Of a stretch of 5,215 nt of DNA, positions 1 to 4,984 are shown one piece after another. The notes beneath the pieces are model-generated. The model worked only from the letters and a program-made list of their open reading frames with translations, was not told the DNA's origin and made no database searches. Within the stretch, counting starts at the first letter, position 1. Each line of letters begins with the position of its first letter. The stretch is from Spirochaetales bacterium. Lineage in GTDB: Bacteria; Spirochaetota; Spirochaetia; DTKZ01. The stretch is taken from the NCBI GenBank assembly GCA_031274005.1, contig JAISQU010000319.1, positions 1-5,215 on the forward strand, in the 5' to 3' direction. A program made the translations under genes and the position numbers.

Positions 1-14
1 GAAGAATTCTGGGA

Positions 15-1325
15 TTATGTGATATGACGGTTTTTGCCCCGGTCTTTCCTCCGGGGCGTTTCTTTCTCTCCGGCCAGGTGAGTCCAGGGACCTTCGCCTC
101 TGGATTCAACCGGCAGGTTGATCCTGTACTGAGGCGCGGTCATATCCAGGCCGTGGGCAGCGAAACCATCCTGAAGATTTGCGTAAAGCTCCGAGTATAT
201 GGCGGGGAGATTTTCTACCGCTTTGGTATAACAATTTATCTGATAACGGGCATAGAAATCGTCCAGGGCGGTCTGGAGTACAAAGGGCTTGGGTTTTTTA
301 AGCACCCGGCTTGTTTTGAGAGCCGCCTCAATGAGGATCTCGTGGATGAGCCGCCAGGGAGTAGCGTAGTTAAAGGTAATTTCCGCATAGAGAACGAGAC
401 CCTCTTCATCTTCGTCTGAGGATGTGTTGTAATTGATGATACTGGCGGAAAGAATCTGCAGATTGGGGAAGGTAATGTACTCGTTTTTAGCGGTTTTGAT
501 CCTCAGTACCATGAGGGTTTTTTCCACCACAAAACCGGTATTCCCCATAATCTGAATCCGGTCTCCTATTTTAAAGGGCCTCATGTAGGTGATAACCAGA
601 CCCGCAACCAGGTTGCCGATGGCGGAACTTGAACCCAGGGAAAAAATGATTCCCACGAATACCGAAACCCCCTGAAAGATCCTCGATTCCGAACCCGGAA
701 GGTAGGGATAAATTATGGCTATGGTAAAGGCGTACAGAAGCACCCGGAGTATGTTAAAGGTGGGGTGGGCCCAGTCGGGAAAAAAGCCGGGAATTTTAAG
801 TTTTTCCCTGGCAATTTGGGTGGAAAAAAATTTCAAAGCTCTGACTACATATTTGGTTATCAAAAGTATGATAATAATGGTGATGAGATTGGGTATGTAG
901 CTGATTACGCCAAAGAAGATATTTTTAAGGGGGCTGAGGATGTAGCCGAAAAGGGTGGACGCCAGCTTTTCTGTGGCCGGAAAAAGGCTGAATACAATGG
1001 GGATGGTAATAAAAAGCTGAAATACGGTGATTACATATTTAACGATCTTGAGCAAAAAGATGATCACGCCGGTGATCTGCTTTGCGGTGAGGAGGTTGAA
1101 TTTTTTGATGGTCAGGGGCTTGATCCGTTTTCCGGATGCGGCTGCGACTTTTTTGTTGATTTTTTTAAAAACGAGCCAGATGATCCAGATAATCAGGATC
1201 TGGCCCGCGACAATCCCCAGGGCAATGCCGAATTTTTGCGCGAATCCCATAAGCCTGGTATTTTGGGTCACGGTTTCTTCTACCGCTGTTATTGAATCAC
1301 TGACTTCTTCTTCTATTCCTTCCAT
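15..1325 (-). CDS. MscS-family mechanosensitive ion channel
   Basis: Probable small-conductance mechanosensitive channel of the inner membrane, which releases solutes when membrane tension rises after osmotic downshock. I chose the ATG at 1323-1325 (436 aa) because AGAGG at 1334-1338 lies 8 nt upstream; the in-frame GTG (1334) and ATG (1331) overlap or crowd that site. Hydrophobic segments lie at about residues 30-54, 84-115, 138-163 and 190-208. The MscS pore helix and beta-domain entry follow: FSLGSSSAIGNLVAG at about 228-242, RPFKIGDRI at about 249-257 and TFPN at about 285-288. A soluble alpha/beta C-terminal domain reaches about residue 402, and the last 30 residues are a variable basic tail. 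It is longer than E. coli MscS (286 aa) because of additional N-terminal membrane helices. It starts 15 nt after the thrC stop, so the two are probably co-transcribed, with no obvious functional link. Family assignment is firm; the subfamily is not resolved. Confidence 0.92.
   Translation of the reverse strand: MEGIEEEVSDSITAVEETVTQNTRLMGFAQKFGIALGIVAGQILIIWIIWLVFKKINKKVAAASGKRIKPLTIKKFNLLTAKQITGVIIFLLKIVKYVITVFQLFITIPIVFSLFPATEKLASTLFGYILSPLKNIFFGVISYIPNLITIIIILLITKYVVRALKFFSTQIAREKLKIPGFFPDWAHPTFNILRVLLYAFTIAIIYPYLPGSESRIFQGVSVFVGIIFSLGSSSAIGNLVAGLVITYMRPFKIGDRIQIMGNTGFVVEKTLMVLRIKTAKNEYITFPNLQILSASIINYNTSSDEDEEGLVLYAEITFNYATPWRLIHEILIEAALKTSRVLKKPKPFVLQTALDDFYARYQINCYTKAVENLPAIYSELYANLQDGFAAHGLDMTAPQYRINLPVESRGEGPWTHLAGEKETPRRKDRGKNRHIT
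36..65 (+). terminator. Hairpin plus T-rich tail, reading rightward (weak terminator candidate)
   Basis: GCCCCGG (36-42) and CCGGGGC (51-57) form a perfect 7-bp stem with an 8-nt loop, followed on the plus strand by GTTTCTTT. The orientation would stop transcription entering from the left, not the mscS-type gene, whose variable C-terminal tail codons it overlaps. On the minus strand the stem is followed by A residues, so it does not terminate that gene. The T tract is interrupted, so the call is weak. Confidence 0.3.
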
Positions 1326-1333
1326 AAACATCA

Positions 1334-1338
1334 CCTCT
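1334..1338 (-). promoter_or_regulatory. Shine-Dalgarno deciding the mscS-type gene start
   Basis: AGAGG on the minus strand lies in the 15-nt gap after the thrC stop and 8 nt before the ATG at 1325. Upstream in-frame GTG (1334) and ATG (1331) codons are too close to it, so the third candidate start is preferred. Confidence 0.65.
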
Positions 1339-1340
1339 GT

Positions 1341-2651
1341 TTAAAAACAGCTTGCTATGGCTCCCTCAAGGGAATCTAATTGAGGATCGATAAGCGCTAT
1401 TGGATCGGATTTTTTGCCCAGGAGATTGAGTTTTTCCGGTATTTTGATGATTTTTCCGGTGGCTTCTTCCACAAGATCCGCTTCTTTGGCGGGATGGCCC
1501 GTAGCGAGGATAACCGTATGAACATGGCCGCTGTAGTCCGCGGATTCCGCAAGCTCCCTGGCCGCGGCGAAGGCTACGGCGCTGTGGGGGTCCAGCAGGA
1601 CATTGTATTGCTTCCACGCCAACTCCATGGTTTTTAGCGTAACCTGGTCGCTGATGGAGCCGGGGAAAACCATGTTGCGCATGACCGCCGGGGCTTCTTC
1701 GTAAAACGCAAGAAGCCGTTCATAGTTGGAGGGGAAGCTCACGTCCAGGGCGGGAGAATTGGTAGAGATCAGGGGGCGGGGCGTAAACCGGCCGCCTCTG
1801 ATAAAATCGCCAAAGGCATTGTTGGCGTTCATGGCGGCAATAAAACCGGTAACCGGCAGGCCGAATTTCCAGGCATAGAGGCCCGCGATAAGGTTGCCAA
1901 AATTCCCCGAAGGAACCGAAAAAACCAGGCCCCCTGAGAGGGACTTTTTTATCTTGATAAAGGCGTAGAGGTAATAAAAAGCCTGGGGCAGGAGCCTGCC
2001 GGGGTTAATCGTGTTGGCGCTGGTGATATTGTACCGTTCGGCAAAGGGCCTGTCGTTGATGGTTTCGCCGATGAGCCGCTGGCAGTCGTCAAAGGTTCCC
2101 CGGATTTGGATAGGGATGATATTGCCGCCGTTGGTTACAAAGGTGGAACTGTCCAGCCCCCAAATGTGCCCCGACGGATAGAGCATAACCGAAATGAGCC
2201 CCTGGCGGCCCTGAAAGGCCTTTGCCAGGCTGACCCCGGTATCTCCTCTGGCGGCGGAAAGGATCATCGCCTGGCCGTTGTTTTTGAGAAGCTCCTCCAG
2301 TACCGCGGCAAGAAAAGCGGCGCCGAAATCCTTAAATACCCCTGTAGGGCCGTTGTAAAGGTTGAGGATGGAGTAATCTTCGTCCAGTTGCTGCAATTCG
2401 GGCTCAAAATCGAAGGCGCTTTCGGCCACCCTGGAAGCCGAAAAGGGGTTGAGTTCCCCATGGAGAAGGGTTGGCGCTACAGTGGCTACAAGCTCTGAAT
2501 AGGAGGTTTTTTCGTCCATATAAAGGAAAAACTGCCGCATATCCGGCACGGAAGAAGGCACAAAGAGGCCACCGTCAGGAGGAAGGCAGCGGAGAACCGC
2601 ATCTTTAAATGAGAACTGGGGATCGTGAGATCGGGTCGATCTAAACTGCAT
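1341..2651 (-). CDS. thrC: Threonine synthase
   Basis: PLP-dependent cytoplasmic enzyme converting O-phospho-L-homoserine to L-threonine and phosphate, the last step of threonine synthesis. At 436 aa it is close to the E. coli-type enzyme (428 aa). The N-terminus has FRSTR (3-7) and PPDGGLFVP (24-32), typical of the family. GVFKDFGA (104-111) supplies the expected Schiff-base lysine, Lys107. Other motifs are ARGDTG (134-139), SANTINPGRL (211-220), the PLP-phosphate loop VPSGNFGN (246-253), DPHSAVAF (354-361) and ATGHPAKE (383-390). All key regions are present, so it looks intact. The ATG at 2649-2651 is the only reasonable start: an in-frame TAA lies four codons upstream and no initiation codon intervenes. 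No Shine-Dalgarno precedes it (see the promoter entry). The mscS-type gene follows after 15 nt. No other threonine-pathway gene is in the window. Confidence 0.96.
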   Translation of the reverse strand: MQFRSTRSHDPQFSFKDAVLRCLPPDGGLFVPSSVPDMRQFFLYMDEKTSYSELVATVAPTLLHGELNPFSASRVAESAFDFEPELQQLDEDYSILNLYNGPTGVFKDFGAAFLAAVLEELLKNNGQAMILSAARGDTGVSLAKAFQGRQGLISVMLYPSGHIWGLDSSTFVTNGGNIIPIQIRGTFDDCQRLIGETINDRPFAERYNITSANTINPGRLLPQAFYYLYAFIKIKKSLSGGLVFSVPSGNFGNLIAGLYAWKFGLPVTGFIAAMNANNAFGDFIRGGRFTPRPLISTNSPALDVSFPSNYERLLAFYEEAPAVMRNMVFPGSISDQVTLKTMELAWKQYNVLLDPHSAVAFAAARELAESADYSGHVHTVILATGHPAKEADLVEEATGKIIKIPEKLNLLGKKSDPIALIDPQLDSLEGAIASCF

Positions 2652-2660
2652 ATATCTATA

Positions 2661-2689
2661 TTATTACACGATTACCCGGTCTAATACAA
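2661..2689 (-). promoter_or_regulatory. Promoter candidate for thrC, possibly giving a leaderless mRNA
   Basis: On the minus strand TTGTAT (2689-2684) and TAATAA (2666-2661) are separated by 17 nt, a good sigma-70-type arrangement. The -10 ends only 9 nt before the ATG at 2651, so transcription would begin within a few bases of the start codon. This fits the absence of a Shine-Dalgarno. An imperfect inverted repeat, TTACCCGG (2672-2679) with CCGGTAA (2698-2704), flanks the -35 and could be an operator, but is weak. Confidence 0.5.
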
Positions 2690-2726
2690 TTCCTTGGCCG
2701 GTAAATATACTGCGCAACGCGAAGGC

Positions 2727-2755
2727 TTGACAGATCAATTTTACCGCATTATCCT
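2727..2755 (+). promoter_or_regulatory. Promoter candidate for the DUF5678-like/protease pair
   Basis: A perfect TTGACA (2727-2732) is followed after 17 nt by TATCCT (2750-2755), matching the sigma-70 -10 at four of six positions. The predicted start near 2762 would fall at the Shine-Dalgarno AAGGAG (2760-2765), leaving a very short leader, so the exact -10 is uncertain. The Shine-Dalgarno sits 7 nt before the ATG at 2773. Confidence 0.45.
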
Positions 2756-2772
2756 TAAAAAGGAGTGATATT

Positions 2773-3018
2773 ATGCATTTTGAGGAAGAACAGGCATTTT
2801 ATGAGGCAAACCGAACTGAATTACGCTCCAAGTACGCTGGTAAACGGGTTGTCATCGTCAAAGACCAAATTTTAGGCGTTTATGATTCTGACCGCGAAGC
2901 AATGCAGGAAACAGCGAAAACACGGCCTCGTGGGTCATTTATGGTGAAATATATACCGGTAGACCCGCAAAAAGAAGTTATTCGCCTTTCACCGTTTTAC
3001 AACACTACAAATCCATGA
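2773..3018 (+). CDS. Small DUF5678-like protein, partner of the downstream aspartic protease
   Basis: An 81-aa soluble protein with no signal peptide or membrane segment, so probably cytoplasmic. The start is well supported by AAGGAG at 2760-2765 with 7-nt spacing. The N-terminus is acidic and probably helical (HFEEEQAFYEANRTEL, 2-17). The core pattern is Tyr-x-Gly-Lys-[RW]-Val-Val followed by a 'gVYdSdreAmqeA' helix and a 'sFMVKYIPVD' strand. I recognise this as resembling DUF5678, a family of small proteins of unknown function, from memory only. Its TGA overlaps the next ATG (ATGA at 3015-3018), implying translational coupling and roughly matched synthesis. No catalytic motif is visible, so it may be a partner, substrate or inhibitor of the protease (inference). 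The DNA is AT-richer than its neighbours. Confidence 0.82.
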   Translation: MHFEEEQAFYEANRTELRSKYAGKRVVIVKDQILGVYDSDREAMQETAKTRPRGSFMVKYIPVDPQKEVIRLSPFYNTTNP

Positions 3019-3461
3019 CTAAGAAGCCTGCCACACTTACTTATACCTATGCAGGATTGGTCGACAGCATTTTGACCCCGGTTGATATATTTTCCGGGGT
3101 ATATGATGATATTGACAGTTACCTAACCAATGCACTTTGGGATACCGGCGCAATGGGGTCTGTTATATCGCCGAAGATTGCGAAAAAACTAAATCTTGAT
3201 GTTGTCGATACAGTTAAGATAGACGGCATTAACGGCAGTAGCTTGGCAGAAGTGGTCATTGCATCCATCCATTTTCCAAACGGCGCTGTCATTAAAGATT
3301 TACGTGTTGCCATTTGTGATATGTCCCCTGGAAATGAGGTCATAATCGGCATGGACGCTATCTCCCAAATGGACTTCGCCATCACAAATGGAGGAGGACA
3401 AACACAAATATCATTTGCAATACCGCCGTTTAATACAAGGATTGATTTTTCAAAAACGTGA
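3015..3461 (+). CDS. Retroviral-type (retropepsin-like) aspartic protease
   Basis: Predicted 148-aa aspartic protease of the single-domain, dimer-forming retropepsin type. ALWDTGAMGSVIS (40-52) holds the Asp-Thr-Gly active site (Asp43). It is followed by a flap-like DGINGS turn (70-75), strands at about 79-100, and the second family signature EVIIGMDAI (108-116), the 'hydrophobic-hydrophobic-Gly' motif that supports the active-site loop. FAITNGGGQTQISF (121-134) is the usual closing hairpin. There is no signal peptide or transmembrane segment, so it should act in the cytoplasm, unlike membrane- or periplasm-exposed bacterial relatives. The ATG overlaps the upstream stop codon, and I see no strong independent Shine-Dalgarno, so it likely depends on coupled translation. 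Substrate unknown; no retroelement, integrase or reverse transcriptase lies nearby. Proteolytic activity is inferred from the motifs. Confidence 0.85.
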   Translation: MTKKPATLTYTYAGLVDSILTPVDIFSGVYDDIDSYLTNALWDTGAMGSVISPKIAKKLNLDVVDTVKIDGINGSSLAEVVIASIHFPNGAVIKDLRVAICDMSPGNEVIIGMDAISQMDFAITNGGGQTQISFAIPPFNTRIDFSKT

Positions 3462-3507
3462 TGCGTATATGGTAGTCAACACATATTCGTTCTTATCTGT
3501 ATCGGCA

Positions 3508-3690
3508 GTAAACGCCTATGGAGACACCTTTGCGTTACCCTCTGGCTAAAAAATTTTCTCACTGAGGCACGGAGGACTCAGAGTTTCCGGTTTTTTACCT
3601 CCGTGAACTCCGTGTGCCCCGTGAGAGAATTCTTCCTGCGTGTTTATCCCAGGATAAACGCCCATGGTGACAGGCACCTTTGCGTTACCT
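3508..3690 (+). repeat. Non-coding repeat element, copy 1
   Basis: A 183-bp unit that recurs at 3703-3890. It starts with a short REP-like module (3508-3539), then an A6T4 tract, an imperfect long hairpin, an 8-bp palindrome GTTTATCC/GGATAAAC with a 2-bp centre (3644-3661 region), and a second form of the module (3654-3689). It differs from copy 2 by three substitutions (3533, 3563, 3588) and by A6 where copy 2 has A11. The 3563 change breaks one stem pair, so copy 2 may be nearer the ancestral form. The 46 bases between the protease stop and this unit (3462-3507) show nothing recognisable. Reading frames across the repeats have no protein-like character. Confidence 0.9.
3654..3689 (+). repeat. 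REP-like imperfect palindromic module (four copies in array)
   Basis: The 36-nt form contains nested inverted repeats: ATAAACGC against GCGTTACC on the outside (imperfect) and GGTG/CACC around ACAGG inside. The same 36-nt form is at 3854-3889. A 32-nt form lacking four bases (GGCA) and carrying two substitutions, plus a third in one copy, is at 3508-3539 and 3703-3734. The short form opens and the long form closes each unit, so the array alternates short-long-short-long. The size, palindromy and copy number resemble REP/BIME sequences. Confidence 0.7.
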
Positions 3691-3702
3691 GGGACCAACA
3701 CC

Positions 3703-3890
3703 GTAAACGCCTATGGAGACACCTTTGAGTTACCCTCTGGCTAAAAAAAAAAATTTTCTCACGGAGGCACGGAGGACTCAGAGTTTCTGGTTTTTTACCT
3801 CCGTGAACTCCGTGTGCCCCGTGAGAGAATTCTTCCTGCGTGTTTATCCCAGGATAAACGCCCATGGTGACAGGCACCTTTGCGTTACCT
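3703..3890 (+). repeat. Non-coding repeat element, copy 2
   Basis: A 188-bp direct repeat of 3508-3690, separated from it by a 12-bp spacer that is not repeated. The last 102 bases (3789-3890) are identical to copy 1, which implies recent duplication or gene conversion. The A tract is expanded from 6 to 11. The unit ends 7 bp from the stop codon of the leftward gene at 3898. Confidence 0.9.
3743..3831 (-). terminator. Long hairpin with T11 tract inside repeat copy 2 (terminator for leftward genes)
   Basis: The arms at 3752-3764 and 3819-3831 pair over 13 positions with one G-U type mismatch. Pairing can extend imperfectly inward through GGCAC and CACGGAGG segments. Read on the minus strand the stem is followed directly by eleven T residues (complement of A11 at 3743-3753). 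This is the layout of a Rho-independent terminator, suitably placed downstream of the leftward gene ending at 3898. The large loop makes folding less certain. Copy 1 has an equivalent at 3548-3631 with T6 and one extra mismatch. Confidence 0.55.
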
Positions 3891-3897
3891 CCGTGGT

Positions 3898-4200
3898 TTA
3901 AGGTCTATACTCGTAGGCCCCCATGTCTATCGTGCCGTTAAAGCGGGGCCTGCCGTCCAGGTCTGTCGTTACCGTCGTGAGATCGGGCGTTTTGTCGCTG
4001 TCATAGTAGTCGGCACTCCCTGTGTTGATGGCCGGGCTGCCCGCTTTGAGCCGGTAGTTTCCCCCGGTGGTGGGCGCGGATGCCGCCGCGCCGGGCCGCT
4101 TTAGCTCCACCGTACCGGAAAGATCCCGGATAAACGCTTCCTGCGCCCCAAGCGTCAGCGCGCACGCCGCCAAAAGTACCGTCATCATGCCGTATTTCAT
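3898..4200 (-). CDS. Chimeric secreted protein: FecR-like start joined to choice-of-anchor-Q-like C-terminus
   Basis: A 100-aa protein with a strong Shine-Dalgarno (AAGGAGG, 4211-4205). Residues 1-19 form a signal peptide ending LTLGA, with probable cleavage before Gln20; LAAC at 10-13 could be read as a lipobox but sits very early. Residues 20-37 (EAFIRDLSGTVELKRPG) look like the opening strands of a FecR-type domain, which normally runs on for about 100 residues. Instead, from about residue 44 it continues as GGNYRLKAGSPAINTGS, then DLDGRPRFNGTIDMGAYEY to the end. That pattern is typical of the C-terminus of right-handed beta-helix/choice-of-anchor-Q surface proteins. Neither domain is complete, so this is probably the product of an in-frame deletion joining two genes, at about residues 38-44. 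It may be expressed but need not be functional. It lies 12 nt behind the barrel gene, in the same operon. Confidence 0.72.
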   Translation of the reverse strand: MKYGMMTVLLAACALTLGAQEAFIRDLSGTVELKRPGAAASAPTTGGNYRLKAGSPAINTGSADYYDSDKTPDLTTVTTDLDGRPRFNGTIDMGAYEYRP

Positions 4201-4204
4201 AGTG

Positions 4205-4211
4205 CCTCCTT
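4205..4211 (-). promoter_or_regulatory. Strong Shine-Dalgarno for the chimeric gene
   Basis: AAGGAGG on the minus strand, 4 nt before the ATG at 4200 and wholly within the 12-nt intergenic gap. It fixes the start and shows the translation signals of the gene are intact although its coding part looks rearranged. Confidence 0.7.
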
Positions 4212-4212
4212 C

Positions 4213-4905
4213 TTAATAAACCGAGATCATCAGTCCCGCCGAAACGAGATATTGCAGCGCCGTGGACATATACGCCCCCCCGCTGGTGGGTACAAACACG
4301 CCGCCGCCAAAAACAAGCGAAATATCGGATACCGGCGCCCAGATGAGCCGCCCGTATAGCTCCCCGCCCAAAAGGTAGGAATCCCCCGACGCCCTGGTAA
4401 AGGTTTCGTCGTCGGTCCTGAAAAAGTACTGGGCCGACAGTTCCGCGGAAAGGGGCCGCAAAAACCGCGCCCTGTAAGACGCCCCGGCCGCCATGATACC
4501 CGACGGCTTCGCCTTTAGCACATACCCGCGGGCTTCCGTGGTAAGGGGAGTAAAGGCCGCCGTCTGCGTCCCGTTCTTCCCCGAGGCCCACATAAACTCC
4601 AGGGCGAGCCGGTCAGGAAACGGCGTGGGGAGGGCGGCGCCGAGGGCGGCCTTCGCCGTAAAGCCCGCCGCGGGCGCATGGGCGTTTTTGGGGAGCCACC
4701 CGCGTTCCGCCGCCTCAAGGATGAACCGGGCGGCCTGGCCGTAGGTGATCTCCCCGCTGTCGAGGAGGGCGTCCATCTCGGCGGCGAGGCTTCCGGCGTT
4801 TTCGGGCACGGTGGGGGCGGCGGCCCTGTCGCTTCCCGGCTGGGCGGAAAGGGCCGAGCAGAGGAGGATAAAACAGAGGGCCGCGAGCCCGCAGGGTATA
4901 GTCAT
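4213..4905 (-). CDS. Outer-membrane beta-barrel protein, apparently internally shortened
   Basis: A 230-aa exported protein. The start is taken at the ATG at 4905; longer forms from ATG 4923 or TTG 4932 are possible, but the best promoter's -10 lies between them and 4905. Residues 1-21 form a hydrophobic signal ending CSALSA, unusually without Lys or Arg at the front. A short helical region follows (SLAAEMDALLDSGEITYGQAARFILEA, about 39-65). From about residue 82 the sequence alternates in barrel-like strands: LALEFMWASG (100-109), YVLKAKPSGIMAAGASYRARF (128-148), LSAELSAQYFFRTDDETF, YLLGGELYGRLIWAPVSDISLVFGGGVFVP (177-206). It ends in Tyr, as barrel beta-signals often end in an aromatic residue. 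The visible strands number roughly eight. From memory, related treponemal proteins have a long segment between the helical and barrel parts, so a join near residues 75-85 is suspected. No enzymatic motif; function unknown, transport or adhesion possible. Confidence 0.75.
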   Translation of the reverse strand: MTIPCGLAALCFILLCSALSAQPGSDRAAAPTVPENAGSLAAEMDALLDSGEITYGQAARFILEAAERGWLPKNAHAPAAGFTAKAALGAALPTPFPDRLALEFMWASGKNGTQTAAFTPLTTEARGYVLKAKPSGIMAAGASYRARFLRPLSAELSAQYFFRTDDETFTRASGDSYLLGGELYGRLIWAPVSDISLVFGGGVFVPTSGGAYMSTALQYLVSAGLMISVY

Positions 4906-4911
4906 AATGGG

Positions 4912-4940
4912 AATATACCACATAACAGGCAAATTAACAA
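4912..4940 (-). promoter_or_regulatory. Promoter candidate for the barrel gene, possibly leaderless
   Basis: On the minus strand TTGTTA (4940-4935) and TATATT (4917-4912) are 17 nt apart; the -10 matches consensus at five of six positions. Transcription would start near 4905, the A of the ATG chosen for the gene, and no Shine-Dalgarno precedes any candidate start. A rival -35, TTGAAA (4948-4943), pairs only with a poor -10 (TTATGT, 4925-4920). No clear terminator is seen in 4933-4984. Confidence 0.45.
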
Positions 4941-4984
4941 GGTTTCAATATAGAGAGTAGAACGGGAAGCCACCCCTGCGTTTA

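Noticed and set aside
1..10. GAAGAATTCT at the window edge matches the complement of part of the repeat element (3826-3835 region)
   Set aside because: Only about 10 bases agree, centred on the palindrome AGAATTCT, before the sequences diverge. A further repeat copy left of the window cannot be shown.
765..1344. Plus-strand frames opposite the mscS-type gene
   Set aside because: Antisense shadows of a well-supported membrane protein; no start signals or recognisable domains.
2652..2772. Amino-acid riboswitch or attenuator ahead of thrC
   Set aside because: The space between the likely promoter and the ATG is only about 9 nt, and no threonine-rich leader peptide or terminator hairpin is visible.
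3015..3461. Retroviral or retrotransposon remnant, because of the retropepsin-type protease
   Set aside because: No reverse transcriptase, RNase H, integrase or long terminal repeats are nearby, and the gene is coupled to a bacterial small-protein gene.
3508..3890. CRISPR array
   Set aside because: Only two units of about 185 bp with internal palindromes and a 12-bp junction; no short regular repeat-spacer pattern and no cas genes.
3644..3901. Reading frames of 62-77 codons on both strands across the repeat array
   Set aside because: They follow the repeat sequence itself, have no ribosome binding site or protein-like composition, and include duplicated peptide phrases caused by the direct repeats.
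4001..4591. 196-codon minus-strand frame spanning the barrel and chimeric genes, and other long frames at 4493-4960
   Set aside because: They are out-of-frame readings in very GC-rich DNA where stops are rare. Their composition is Arg/Gly-rich or low complexity, whereas the chosen frames have signal peptides and family motifs.
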